Assembly: GCA_030620925.1 (NCBI GenBank)
Contig: JAUXIQ010000005.1
Coordinates: forward strand, 1-23,220
Source of the DNA: JAUXIQ01 sp030620925 [NCBI: Nitrospinota bacterium]
GTDB lineage: Bacteria > JAUXIQ01
DNA length: 23,220 bases
Direction: 5' to 3'
The translations under genes were made by a program, and so were the position numbers. Below the pieces are notes generated by a model, which was not told the DNA's origin, did no database searches, and saw only the letters and a list, made by a program, of their open reading frames with translations. The number at the start of each line of letters is the position of its first letter. Positions within the stretch are counted from its first letter, which is position 1. This document shows, in pieces, positions 1 through 6,873 of the stretch.

Positions 1-265
1 ACCACCCTATTGGGTTGCTCCCCCCGTGGTGATGTGGTCAATAATTATTATCGGCAAGGATGAGTGGGTGGTTAACGGCCGGTGGTAGTTTGGTTTGATC
101 TCGCCTTCTTTTCTATCCGCACTTCCTCCTTAAGCTTTAACATGGTTTATGTCGATAATTTAATAAGATAACCATATTGGGACAAACGAGTTTGGCAAAT
201 GTTCAAGAATTGAGAGAGGAAAGGGCTGGTCGTCAGACTCCTAAAATAATTGAGGGGTAATGGCC
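1..265. other. Upstream non-coding stretch, no gene recognised
   Basis: No convincing gene is visible. Two short frames are open from the window edge (frame 1 to about position 63, frame 2 to about position 91). They could be the tail of a truncated gene, but neither shows a recognisable domain. The stretch is AT-rich from about 120 onward and probably holds the promoter of the PilZ gene, but I could not pick convincing -35/-10 boxes. Confidence 0.4.
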
Positions 266-589
266 ATGGAGATAGAACGAAGACTATTTCCCAGGATCAA
301 ATATCCTGATGATTGCAGGCCGGAATTGTTAATAAAGCAAAGGGAGGGTGAAGTAAAGCAATACGAAGTGGCAGATATTAGTGAAAAGGGGATAGGTTTA
401 GCAGGTGAAGAATTGAGGGGGTTACAACCAAAGTCGAGAATAGAAGCACAAATAATTTTTTCTGATGGCAGATTATTAGCAGTAGAAGGGGAATTGTTGA
501 GAGTTAGCAAAAATAATGCAGGCATTTATCTTACAAAGGGCATTCCATTTTCCAGGATTACAATGGAGCAGATACTTTTACGGGATTAG
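266..589 (+). CDS. PilZ-domain protein (putative c-di-GMP receptor)
   Basis: A 107-residue single-domain protein. The N-terminus has the PilZ signature arginines (RRLFPR, residues 5-10, giving RxxxR at R6-R10). The second half of the motif, DxSxxG, is present as DISEKG at residues 37-42. Both parts are the c-di-GMP-binding elements of PilZ (family knowledge), so ligand binding is plausible. An ATG also exists at 260, but the GAGGGG ribosome-binding site (252-257) is only 2 nt from it and 8 nt from the ATG at 266, so 266 is preferred. No neighbouring gene indicates a target; candidate outputs are motility, polysaccharide or the pilus genes 8 kb away. It lies in the AT-richer accessory end of the window. 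Confidence 0.85.
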   Translation: MEIERRLFPRIKYPDDCRPELLIKQREGEVKQYEVADISEKGIGLAGEELRGLQPKSRIEAQIIFSDGRLLAVEGELLRVSKNNAGIYLTKGIPFSRITMEQILLRD

Positions 590-865
590 CACCAATCTTG
601 ACTTATCCAAGTTTGAATATCCCTGCACCTCAGCTTCTATTTTTTCAGTGTCCAGTGCCTTGAAAGAGTTTATCCGCCGGTGACCGGATTTCCTGCTTGA
701 CACCATAATGCTGTCTCGCTAACCTGTAGTCGCTTCTTATTCAGTCCCTTTTCTTGCTAGACACCATGCTACATTCGCTCCCCCACATGAGCCAGTAAAA
801 GTTGGCACAGCTAAGTATCAATAGGCTTTTATTTCCACAATTACTGAGTAAAGGGAAGACATGCC
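590..865. other. Intergenic stretch with an imperfect direct repeat
   Basis: No gene is supported here. The region holds two diverged copies of a roughly 30-bp sequence (annotated separately) and short open frames without recognisable domains. It may be the remains of decayed accessory DNA. No clear promoter for the downstream SnoaL-like gene was found. Confidence 0.4.
689..779. repeat. Imperfect direct repeat, two ~31-bp copies
   Basis: Copies lie at 689-720 and 748-779. They share a GACACCAT core, a following TGCT/GCT, and an end in TCGCT. About two thirds to three quarters of positions match when aligned by eye. The spacing is about 59 bp. The function is unknown; the repeat could be a remnant of a duplicated stretch or chance in a short region. 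Confidence 0.35.
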
Positions 866-1285
866 ATGCAATTAGAGGAAAACAAGGCCATAGTTTGCCG
901 TTTACTGGATGAAGCTTACGGCATGAGGAACTTAGCTGTAGGAGATGAATGTTTATCTACAAACGTGGTTGGTCGCAGTCCAGGTGCTTATATCGAAGGA
1001 ATTGAAGCCTGGAAAAAATTTGCCACTGCATTTCTAAATGCATTCCCTAACCTACATATTAGTATCAATGATGTAATAGCTGAGGGGGACAAAGTTGCCG
1101 CGCACTGGACATGTAGTGGCACGCATGGAGGAGAATTTCAGGGCATCGCTCCCACAGGCAAGGAAGTAAAATGGACAGGGATGGGCATATATCGTTTTTC
1201 TGGCAAAAAGATAGAGGAAATTCTGAGTTTACAAGATGCGTTGGGGCTAATGCAACAGCTAGACGTTATCCCTACAAAAGAGTAG
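866..1285 (+). CDS. SnoaL-like (ester cyclase/NTF2-fold) protein
   Basis: A 139-residue protein that looks like a SnoaL-like polyketide-cyclase/ester-cyclase family member of the NTF2-like fold. The typical layout is visible. An N-terminal helix (ENKAIVCRLLDEAYG) leads to a GIEAWKKFATAFLNAFPNLHISI segment with the family's 'FPDLH' style. Then come 'GDKVAAHWTCSGTHGGEFQGIAPTGKEV' and the C-terminal strand 'GIYRFSGKKIEEI'. Family members range from true cyclases to small-molecule-binding proteins of unknown role, so no substrate can be assigned. An AGGGA ribosome-binding site sits about 10 nt before the ATG. The next gene starts 1 nt after the stop, suggesting cotranscription. Confidence 0.82.
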   Translation: MQLEENKAIVCRLLDEAYGMRNLAVGDECLSTNVVGRSPGAYIEGIEAWKKFATAFLNAFPNLHISINDVIAEGDKVAAHWTCSGTHGGEFQGIAPTGKEVKWTGMGIYRFSGKKIEEILSLQDALGLMQQLDVIPTKE

Positions 1286-1286
1286 G

Positions 1287-1652
1287 TTGGGAATAACCTT
1301 TGACTGGGAAACCGTAAAAGCCTTCTTCGACCAACACCCTGATCGTGAGGAAGAAAAACCAGGGCTGTACCTGTTTCTACTTGAAGCCGACTGGCGCGAG
1401 AGACACGGGGTTACCATGGACGAAGCTGAATACCTTGTCCAGGTCGACATCCTAGGAGAACCAGGAAATAACCCACATGTATGGGCACATGAGCTTGAGC
1501 GGTATAGGGAAAACATGAAACGCCGTAGTCCCGGACTCGAAGACGATGAACGGAAGATCATCCAGCATTACCGCCTCTTCTCAGAGGAAGAGAAAAAGGA
1601 GACGAGGAATTTCGTTGAATATATGGCCTCAAAGAAAAAGTGGGAGGGATGA
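1287..1652 (+). CDS. Hypothetical protein, 121 aa, charged and helical
   Basis: I do not recognise this protein. It is highly charged and rich in Glu, Lys and Arg, with no signal peptide or membrane segment. The features are aromatic and acidic ('FDWETVKAFFDQHPDREEE', 'HVWAHELERYRENMKRR') and the C-terminus looks helical. The proposed start is a TTG 1 nt after the SnoaL-like stop, without a strong ribosome-binding site, so the true start is uncertain and translational coupling is possible. It is followed 3 nt later by the HIRAN gene, so the two likely share a transcript. It is probably soluble and cytoplasmic. Confidence 0.6.
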   Translation: MGITFDWETVKAFFDQHPDREEEKPGLYLFLLEADWRERHGVTMDEAEYLVQVDILGEPGNNPHVWAHELERYRENMKRRSPGLEDDERKIIQHYRLFSEEEKKETRNFVEYMASKKKWEG

Positions 1653-1655
1653 ACC

Positions 1656-2048
1656 ATGGCTGAGGTTCGACATTTCTTTTCGAAGGTCTCAGGAGTCAGC
1701 CACGAAAATGATGACGGTACAAGCCGCCAAAAATTTATCAAAAAATGCCGACAATTCGATCTTCTGATCCTCGATCATGAGGAAGACAATCCGTATGATA
1801 GGAATGCCGTCAAGGTTTGCCGGGAGAGTGGTGATCAGATCGGTTATCTTCAAAGGAAATTGGCCGAGGAAGTTGTGGAACGCTCTCCAAAAGGATATCG
1901 TTATGCAGTTTTCATCGCAGACATTACAGGGGGAGGCTTAGGCAAAAAGACCCATGGTGTCAACCTTCTGGTGATTGTGTGTGAACCGGGGACCACCGAT
2001 GAAGAGGCACAAGAATATTTGGACAATGTCATAAAAGAAGGAATATGA
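1656..2048 (+). CDS. HIRAN-domain protein
   Basis: A 130-residue stand-alone HIRAN domain. The hallmark segments appear in order: an early beta strand with 'KVSGVSHENDDGTSRQKFIKK' (about residues 10-30), 'DNPYDRNAVKV' (about 44-54), 'GDQIGYLQRKLAEEV' (about 59-73), and a glycine-rich 'ITGGGLGKKTHGVNLLVIV' tail. HIRAN domains in HLTF/Rad5-type helicases bind single-stranded 3' DNA ends. Small bacterial versions are common in mobile or accessory DNA and are often paired with zinc ribbons (family knowledge). A GGGAGG ribosome-binding site lies 8 nt before the ATG. The stop overlaps the start of a small zinc-ribbon ORF (ATGA). Confidence 0.85.
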   Translation: MAEVRHFFSKVSGVSHENDDGTSRQKFIKKCRQFDLLILDHEEDNPYDRNAVKVCRESGDQIGYLQRKLAEEVVERSPKGYRYAVFIADITGGGLGKKTHGVNLLVIVCEPGTTDEEAQEYLDNVIKEGI

Positions 2049-2221
2049 CAATGGCTTTGATAAAATGCCCCGACTGCGGAAGAGAAGTCTCCACACTGGC
2101 CATACCTGCTCACTCTGCCAAATCACCTGTCATTCATGGTCTAGCTAGCTACATGACCGAGGCCGGGCGACTATCCCTTTCGCCTCGCAATCGGGGCATC
2201 GGTCGGCGGGGTCTATTGTGA
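2045..2221 (+). CDS. Small zinc-ribbon ORF, probably frame-disrupted
   Basis: A 58-codon ORF whose ATG overlaps the HIRAN stop; an alternative ATG is at 2051. It begins ALIKCPDCGREV, the classic first knuckle of small bacterial zinc-ribbon proteins (CPxCG). The expected second CxxC is missing in this frame. A shift to another frame around 2090 gives HTGHTCSLCQ, which would supply the second Cys pair before a stop. The simplest reading is a frameshifted or decaying zinc ribbon. The C-terminal part of the ORF as it stands (after about residue 14) has no recognisable content. Confidence 0.5.
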   Translation: MTMALIKCPDCGREVSTLAIPAHSAKSPVIHGLASYMTEAGRLSLSPRNRGIGRRGLL

Positions 2222-2617
2222 AAATGTTGGCGGTATGTTACTTCATAAAGGAGTCCACGGACGGTTATTTGGAGGGTATTCGGTAGGCTAAAGTATTGAT
2301 TATATTAATAATAGAATGGAGGCGGCGGGAATCGAATCCGCGTTCCGTTAATTTTTAGCGAATGTTTGCAGCATAAACTCAAATTCATGGAATCTTTTTT
2401 AACAATATACACCCTTTTTCGTTGATCATCTTCTTGCCGGAAGAAAATCTTGCCCTCAAAAAGGCGCATTCGCTTTCCCTTTGGTGTCCACATAGGTGTC
2501 TACAAGCGGGTCAAAATCACTGAATTATAATGAAAAGCAGTGTAATGCAGTTAAGTGCTTAATCCTTAAAAAAGTCTGCCCCCAATCATACTAAAACTCT
2601 TAAGTTATTGAATTAAT
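2222..2617. other. Gene-free boundary region between accessory and core DNA
   Basis: About 400 bp without a supported gene. It holds the orphan tmRNA 3' end (2317-2342) and AT-rich sequence around it. A 62-codon frame on the minus strand (2305-2493) runs through the tmRNA tail and has no recognisable domain. A short TTAAGTGCTTAA palindrome lies near 2550. The composition and the att-like sequence suggest this is the junction of an integrated element or its relic. Confidence 0.5.
2317..2342 (-). other. Partial tmRNA (ssrA) 3' end, candidate attachment site
   Basis: On the minus strand this reads as a T-arm (TTCGATT loop) followed by CGCCTCC and A, the typical 3' acceptor end of bacterial tmRNA. 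No 5' tmRNA half (GGATTCGAC-type sequence) lies upstream, and tRNA-Arg occupies the place where it would have to be. So only the 3' tail is present. The T-stem base next to the loop is A instead of the near-invariant G53, giving an A-C mismatch, and the CCA is degraded to ATT. Integrases commonly target the ssrA 3' end and leave such a duplicated tail at the far end of an island (established knowledge). This is therefore probably an attR/attL remnant. Confidence 0.6.
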
Positions 2618-2694
2618 TGGCACGCCCGGCAGGATTCGAACCTGCGACCCACGGATTCGAAGTCCGTTGCTCTATCCGGCTGAGCTACGGGCGC
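2618..2694 (-). tRNA. tRNA-Arg (anticodon TCG), CCA encoded
   Basis: The cloverleaf is clear on the minus strand. The acceptor GCGCCCG pairs with CGGGCGT, with a G-U first pair. There is a D-arm with AGCTCAGCCGGATAGAGC, an anticodon stem ACGGA/TCCGT with loop CTTCGAA (anticodon TCG, reading CGA), and a T-arm with GGTTCGAATCC. The discriminator is G, and the CCA is encoded at 2618-2620. It lies downstream of and on the same strand as the GalU-like gene but probably has its own promoter (TATAAT on the minus strand at 2748-2753). Confidence 0.96.
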
Positions 2695-2747
2695 GCCGGG
2701 TAACGAATATCTTTTTTTAAAGACGGGCTCTCTCCCCGGTTATCTAT

Positions 2748-2753
2748 ATTATA
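2748..2753 (-). promoter_or_regulatory. Possible -10 box for tRNA-Arg
   Basis: A perfect TATAAT on the minus strand lies about 54 nt upstream of the mature tRNA 5' end. The -35 partner 16 nt upstream (TTCTGA) is weak. This would give a leader of about 45 nt before the tRNA. Confidence 0.35.
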
Positions 2754-2809
2754 AAGGATATAGCTCCTTTCAGAAGCATAATTTCTGTGGCCTCGGCTCA
2801 GGGCAATGT

Positions 2810-3586
2810 TCATTTTATTCCGTCGTGCAATATATCGTTGTAGTATTTGTAGCCCTTCAGGGTCCCGAAATCGCAGGGGCGGCCTTCGATGAGCAGACCG
2901 TAGTGGGCGAGGCGGCCCCGGAATGCCTGAAAGGTCTTCAGAAGGTCGACCTCTCCCGTGGCCGGGTTGATATACTCTTCAGTAAGGTATTCGAATATCT
3001 GCGGTGGGAAGATGGTCCTGCCGAACCCTCTTGTACGGAATTCGCTCTCCCCGGATATATCATCGGCCTCATCCTCGCTCAGTATAGAGTCTATCTCTAA
3101 CAACTCGCCGTGTCGGTTTTTTTTGTACTCAAATCCCCTGGCGCCCGGGAAATATCCGGTTTCTGAAGCGGGGATTTTCACCATGCTGCTGAGCACCGTC
3201 GGCTCTGAGAAGTCGTAAGCCTCCCTCAATTGCTTTGTAGCGGGGGTTTCGGAGATTAGCAATTGGTCGGGTATCAGCATCAGGAAGGGGGATTCGCCGG
3301 CAAAATCTCTTGCCGTTAGCATGGCGTCCCCCAGGCCCAGCAGTTTTTCCTGGTATACGAATTGGAGGCGGGTCTCTTCGCCTTTAAAATAGTCCGCTAT
3401 CGCTTCTTTACCTTCCCGGATAACTACGCATATCTCTTGTATGCCCGCATCCAGCAGCTCCTGCACGGCGTGGTGTATCAATGGCTTCCCCGCCGCGAGC
3501 AGCAGCTCTTTAGGGGTAGATTCGGTCAGGGGACGCAGCCGCTTCCCCAGCCCCGCGGCGGGTATTATGGCTTTTTCAATCATCAT
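2810..3586 (-). CDS. GalU-like sugar-phosphate nucleotidyltransferase
   Basis: A 258-residue nucleotidyltransferase of the GalU/RmlA fold. The signature loop is AIIPAAGLGKRLRPLTESTPKELL (about residues 6-29), which binds the NTP phosphates, and the sugar-nucleotide lid has 'LLGLGDAML' (about 82-90). The usual metal-binding Asp region appears as 'LMLIPDQLL' (about 102-110). The size and first block resemble UTP-glucose-1-phosphate uridylyltransferase, but the second half is diverged, so the nucleotide and sugar are not certain. It would supply an activated sugar for envelope polysaccharide. Two adjacent ATGs form the start and no strong ribosome-binding site is visible. It is 51 nt downstream of rarA on the same strand and probably in the same operon. 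Confidence 0.8.
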   Translation of the reverse strand: MMIEKAIIPAAGLGKRLRPLTESTPKELLLAAGKPLIHHAVQELLDAGIQEICVVIREGKEAIADYFKGEETRLQFVYQEKLLGLGDAMLTARDFAGESPFLMLIPDQLLISETPATKQLREAYDFSEPTVLSSMVKIPASETGYFPGARGFEYKKNRHGELLEIDSILSEDEADDISGESEFRTRGFGRTIFPPQIFEYLTEEYINPATGEVDLLKTFQAFRGRLAHYGLLIEGRPCDFGTLKGYKYYNDILHDGIK

Positions 3587-3637
3587 GGTTTTTTTCGGTC
3601 GTAGGAAACCAGACGTGATTTAATTAATGCTGGTTTG

Positions 3638-5005
3638 TTATTCCTCTGTGGCGGATGGTTTTTTCTTGTTTTTCCACCATTTCTGGAGCCGCTCTCTTAT
3701 GGTCTTCTCGTGGCCTCGATCGGTGGGATGGTAGTAGACGCTGCCTTTCAGGGGGTCAGGGAAGTATTCTTCGTCGATGAAAGCGTCGGGATGGTTGTGG
3801 GGGTATTTATAGTCTTTGGCGTAGCCCAGCTCTTCCATGAGCCGGGTGGGTGCGTTTCTGAGATGGAGGGGCACGGGCAGTGGGCCTTTTTCGCGAATGT
3901 CTTTCTTGACTCGGCCGTATGCGGTGTAGAGGGAATTGCTCTTGGGTGCGGTGGCCAGATAGACGGCTGCCTGGGCGAGGGCCAGGTTACACTCCGGCAT
4001 GCCGATGAAGTGGGCGGCGTGGAAAGCTGCCACGGCTACCTGGAGGGCCTGTGGGTCTGCGTTTCCCACGTCTTCGGAGGCGAAACGCACCAGCCTTCGG
4101 GCGATGTAGAGGGGGTCTTCTCCGGCCTCCAGCATGCGGGCCATCCAGTAGAGGGCGGCATCGGGGTCGCTGCCCCTGAGGCTCTTGTGGAGTGCGGATA
4201 TGATGTTGTAATGCTCTTCTCCGTCCTTGTCGTAAAGGAGACTGCGTCGCTGCACGGCCTCTGAGATTACAGGGAGGGTGATATGCCTGCCGCCGTCTTC
4301 TTGAGCGGGCGCTACGCTGACGGCTATTTCAAGGGTGTTGAGGGCTACCCGGGCGTCCCCTGCGGCGTGCTGGATAATTTCTTTGAAGGCATCAGAGTCC
4401 ACCTCTATGTTCATCTCCCCCAGGCCTCGCTCAGGGTCTTTGAGGGCCCTTTCCAGTAAGAGGGATAGGTGTCCCTCGGTCAGGGGTTCCATGGTGAACA
4501 CCCGGCAGCGGGATAAGAGGGGGGCGATGACTTCGAAGGACGGGTTTTCAGTCGTGGCGCCCATGAGGGTGATGAGGCCGCTCTCCACTTGGGGGAGGAA
4601 AGCGTCTTGCTGGGCCTTGTTGAAGCGGTGTATCTCGTCTACGAAGAGGATGGTGTTTTTGTCGTTGCGCTGCAGTTGGTCCCTGGCCTGCCGCACCGCT
4701 TCGCGCACTTCTTTTACTCCCGAGAGAACGGCGCTGAAAGAGATATAATGGGCGCTGCCCGCTCCGGCCAGCAATCGGGCCAGGGTGGTTTTCCCTGTGC
4801 CCGGGGGGCCCCAGAATAAGCAGGAGAACACCTTTCCCTCTTCGATGGCTCGCCGGAGGATTTTGCCCGGGCCGAGAAGATGTTCCTGTCCCACGAACTC
4901 TTCGAGGCTCACCGGCCGCATACGATCCGCCAGGGGCGCCGCCCCCTCCCGTTCGGGTTCACCCTCTTCGGGTCGCTGGTGGTCGGGGAAAAGGTTTAGC
5001 TCCAT
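3638..5005 (-). CDS. rarA: Replication-associated recombination ATPase RarA (MgsA)
   Basis: A 455-residue AAA+ ATPase related to clamp loaders and eukaryotic WRNIP1. It acts at stalled replication forks and binds SSB and DNA ends (family knowledge). The N-terminus has 'PLADRMRPVSLEEFVGQEHLLGPGKILRRAIE', diagnostic of RarA. Walker A is GPPGTGKTT (residues 66-74), Walker B is LFVDEIHRF (120-128), sensor 1 is GATTENPSFEV (149-159), followed by the arginine-finger segment LLSRCRVF. The C-terminal tetramerisation region includes 'HFIGMPECNLALAQAAVYLATAPKSN' and 'YKYPHNHPDAF', both typical. Length matches the family. A GGGGAG ribosome-binding site lies 6 nt before the ATG. The upstream gene ends 11 nt before it, so they are cotranscribed. 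Confidence 0.96.
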   Translation of the reverse strand: MELNLFPDHQRPEEGEPEREGAAPLADRMRPVSLEEFVGQEHLLGPGKILRRAIEEGKVFSCLFWGPPGTGKTTLARLLAGAGSAHYISFSAVLSGVKEVREAVRQARDQLQRNDKNTILFVDEIHRFNKAQQDAFLPQVESGLITLMGATTENPSFEVIAPLLSRCRVFTMEPLTEGHLSLLLERALKDPERGLGEMNIEVDSDAFKEIIQHAAGDARVALNTLEIAVSVAPAQEDGGRHITLPVISEAVQRRSLLYDKDGEEHYNIISALHKSLRGSDPDAALYWMARMLEAGEDPLYIARRLVRFASEDVGNADPQALQVAVAAFHAAHFIGMPECNLALAQAAVYLATAPKSNSLYTAYGRVKKDIREKGPLPVPLHLRNAPTRLMEELGYAKDYKYPHNHPDAFIDEEYFPDPLKGSVYYHPTDRGHEKTIRERLQKWWKNKKKPSATEE

Positions 5006-5016
5006 CGTTTCTCCCC

Positions 5017-6234
5017 TCAGTAGAGTTGCACTACCTTGCCTTTTTTCACGGTGAGGATGAAGATCTCCTTCTCTGCATCTCCGTTGGCAAGGAAAGTGGT
5101 GAAGCCCGACACGCCCGGATATTCTACCAGGTTGAGCAACGCTTCCTCCACAGAGTCTCTTTTGTGAATACCGGCCTGGATGAATTTCAGCAGGATGAAA
5201 GTAGTGTCGAAAGCCTGGGCGGATATTATGTCCGGCTCCACGCCGAAGGTATTTTTGAATCCGTTAACGAAATCGGCCACGTGAGTCCATTCTGATCCGA
5301 CGAAGAATCCATCCACGAACACCGCCCCCTCCAGATAGCTCCCGCCCCATTCCAGGAGCTTCTTGGAGTTCCACCGGCTTGTCCCCAGCAGCTTGAGGTC
5401 GCCCAGGTTGTAATAATCAAGAGCGCGGATTATGAGGCTAACGTCTGCCGGATCGCCGGGGATGAATATAGCCTGGAATTCCAGTGGTGTGGTGTCGTCA
5501 AACTCAGCATATATTCCCTCATATTTGTTCTCTTCCTCAGTTTTTTCTTCCGGTAGTTCCTCGTCGGAGTAGCCGCCCATGCTGGTGAGCAACTCTCCAA
5601 AATCGGTGTCTTCAGAATGATAGGAAAGGGAATAGAGGATTTCCCCGCCGTTTTCCTCGACCCTTTGCAGGAAGTTCTCCTGCATCTTTTTCCCCATGGG
5701 GTTTAAAGGGTAGAGGACGGAAAATGTGAATATACCCATTTTGTGCATGGCGTAATCGACCAGTTGGTTCACCTCCTGTTCACCAGTTATGCTGTTTCTG
5801 AAGAGGTAGGGCGAGAGGTTGGTTATGTCGGGGGCCACGGCCGTGGGGGAGATGGCAGGGATACGCAGGTCGGAGGCTATGGGGGCGACCTCTTCGACGC
5901 TCTCACTGAACGCGGGGCCGATGACTGCCAGTACCTGTTTATCGTTTCCGAGTTTTCTTAATGCTGAAGCGGCAAGAGCCGGATCACCCTGAGAGTCTTC
6001 GATGGACAGCCTGATGTCCACCTCCAGCTCCTCCAATTGAACGCTCATAGCCAGCTGGACCCCTTTGAGGATTCGTTCCCCTATCCATTTCTTGTTGCCG
6101 GAGAAGGGCGCTATCAGCCCTATTTTCACTACTTCAGGTTTCTTTCTAAACCACTCTGCGTGCACACCCTGTTGAAGCGAGAGGGGTGAGAACAAGAAGA
6201 GAATTAAAAGAATTTGGGCGACAGTTTTTTTCAT
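5017..6234 (-). CDS. Periplasmic ligand-binding protein (Peripla_BP_6, LpoA-like)
   Basis: A 405-residue exported protein. Residues 1-26 form a signal peptide ending VHA/EW with no lipobox Cys. The mature part has the type I periplasmic-binding fold seen in Leu/Ile/Val-binding proteins: 'VKIGLIAPFSGNKKWIGERILKGVQLAM' (about 36-63), 'VLAVIGPAFSESVEEVAPIASDLRIPAISPTA' (about 101-132), and 'EGAVFVDGFFVGSEW' (about 302-316). The 'FQAIFIPGDPADVSLI' and 'LLGTSRWNS' blocks resemble proteins annotated as penicillin-binding-protein activators. An acidic insert lies at about 223-248. No ABC permease or ATPase is nearby, so a role in envelope assembly is as likely as transport. It starts the operon with rarA; a GGGAG ribosome-binding site precedes the ATG. 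Confidence 0.82.
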   Translation of the reverse strand: MKKTVAQILLILFLFSPLSLQQGVHAEWFRKKPEVVKIGLIAPFSGNKKWIGERILKGVQLAMSVQLEELEVDIRLSIEDSQGDPALAASALRKLGNDKQVLAVIGPAFSESVEEVAPIASDLRIPAISPTAVAPDITNLSPYLFRNSITGEQEVNQLVDYAMHKMGIFTFSVLYPLNPMGKKMQENFLQRVEENGGEILYSLSYHSEDTDFGELLTSMGGYSDEELPEEKTEEENKYEGIYAEFDDTTPLEFQAIFIPGDPADVSLIIRALDYYNLGDLKLLGTSRWNSKKLLEWGGSYLEGAVFVDGFFVGSEWTHVADFVNGFKNTFGVEPDIISAQAFDTTFILLKFIQAGIHKRDSVEEALLNLVEYPGVSGFTTFLANGDAEKEIFILTVKKGKVVQLY

Positions 6235-6257
6235 GTTTCTCCCATCAGAGTCTGTTA

Positions 6258-6282
6258 CGCTCAGGTATATCTGGCCTGAGCG
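6258..6282. other. Hairpin in the leader of the periplasmic-binding gene
   Basis: An 8-bp perfect inverted repeat (CGCTCAGG / CCTGAGCG) with a 9-nt loop, 24 nt upstream of the minus-strand ATG at 6234. It could be a leader structure or a palindromic protein-binding site. There is no T-tract on either side, so it is not a clear intrinsic terminator. Confidence 0.4.
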
Positions 6283-6468
6283 GTTACGGATTCCGATTCA
6301 CCCGCAGTCAGGGTTAAGTTTTTTTGTAAAGTGAATATCCTTAACATTCCATGTCCTTGATGGTTAATTTACAATTTTATGGGGTCGGTGTGCAAATGGC
6401 AAAATTTAATTGTGCGGAATCGATAAAAAATCCGGGGTGGAAGAGCTCCCGGAAGCTGCTTCTGGAGT

Positions 6469-6873
6469 CTATTTTGGGAGTGCGGTTAGTTCATTTTCCG
6501 ACAAAGGGTCTCGCACTCTGTAAGCACCCTTGATGAACTCGGCCGGCCTTATCCGTTTTTCGTCGGGTTCGTGAAGGAGACGATCGAAGGTCATAACCAC
6601 GCCTCGCGGAAGACCATGTTTTTTTACGGCCTGGAGGCTGTATTCTGCGCAAGTGGGGTAGAGAGCACATCGTGAACCGTCTGTGGGAGATATATATTCC
6701 TGAAAAAACTTTAGAAAACCGATGGCCAGTGGCTTGGTTGGAGATGTTTCAAGATCGTTCAAGTGGGCTTTTTCGTACTTTCCATCCATTTCGGATATCG
6801 AGTAGATGCTGGCCATCAATAGCAGGATTATAAAGGGAAGGAAACCGAGGTTTGTAATCTCTTTTGAGTGCAC
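6469..6873 (-). CDS. yidD: YidD-family protein with N-terminal membrane segment
   Basis: A 134-residue protein. The core at about 48-102 is YidD (membrane protein insertion efficiency factor): 'AIGFLKFFQEYISPTDGSRCALYPTCAEYSLQAVKKHG' followed by a basic/aromatic 'TFDRLLHEPDE'. In typical YidD the end reads RLLRCHP, so that cysteine is missing here. Unusually, residues 8-26 form a hydrophobic stretch (FLPFIILLLMASIYSI), adding a transmembrane or signal segment before the core. YidD is normally a short peripheral membrane protein beside rnpA-yidC-jag; here it stands alone 110 bp from khpA. It starts with GTG and a weak ribosome-binding site. A polytopic or exported variant role is an inference. 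Confidence 0.85.
   Translation of the reverse strand: MHSKEITNLGFLPFIILLLMASIYSISEMDGKYEKAHLNDLETSPTKPLAIGFLKFFQEYISPTDGSRCALYPTCAEYSLQAVKKHGLPRGVVMTFDRLLHEPDEKRIRPAEFIKGAYRVRDPLSENELTALPK

Noticed and set aside
40-60. Similarity between AATTATTATCG near 45 and the start of the 25-codon ORF near 15342
   Set aside because: The shared stretch is short and AT-rich; chance is the likely explanation.
1-91. Tail of a truncated gene at the window edge
   Set aside because: Frames 1 and 2 are open for only 20-30 codons with no recognisable residues, so it cannot be told from chance.
795-825. Sigma-54 promoter (TTGGCACAG)
   Set aside because: The -24-like TTGGCAC is present, but no TTGC/A -12 element follows at the required spacing.
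2305-2493. 62-codon minus-strand frame crossing the tmRNA tail
   Set aside because: It reads through the tmRNA fragment, has no recognisable domain and no clear ribosome-binding site. It could be an integrase remnant, but nothing supports that.
2317-2694. Complete tmRNA gene
   Set aside because: No 5' acceptor half or tag-reading-frame region was found, and tRNA-Arg occupies the required place.
3635-4264. Long plus-strand frame opposite rarA
   Set aside because: Shadow of the rarA coding strand; the rarA protein has full AAA+ motifs and the opposite frame has no domain.
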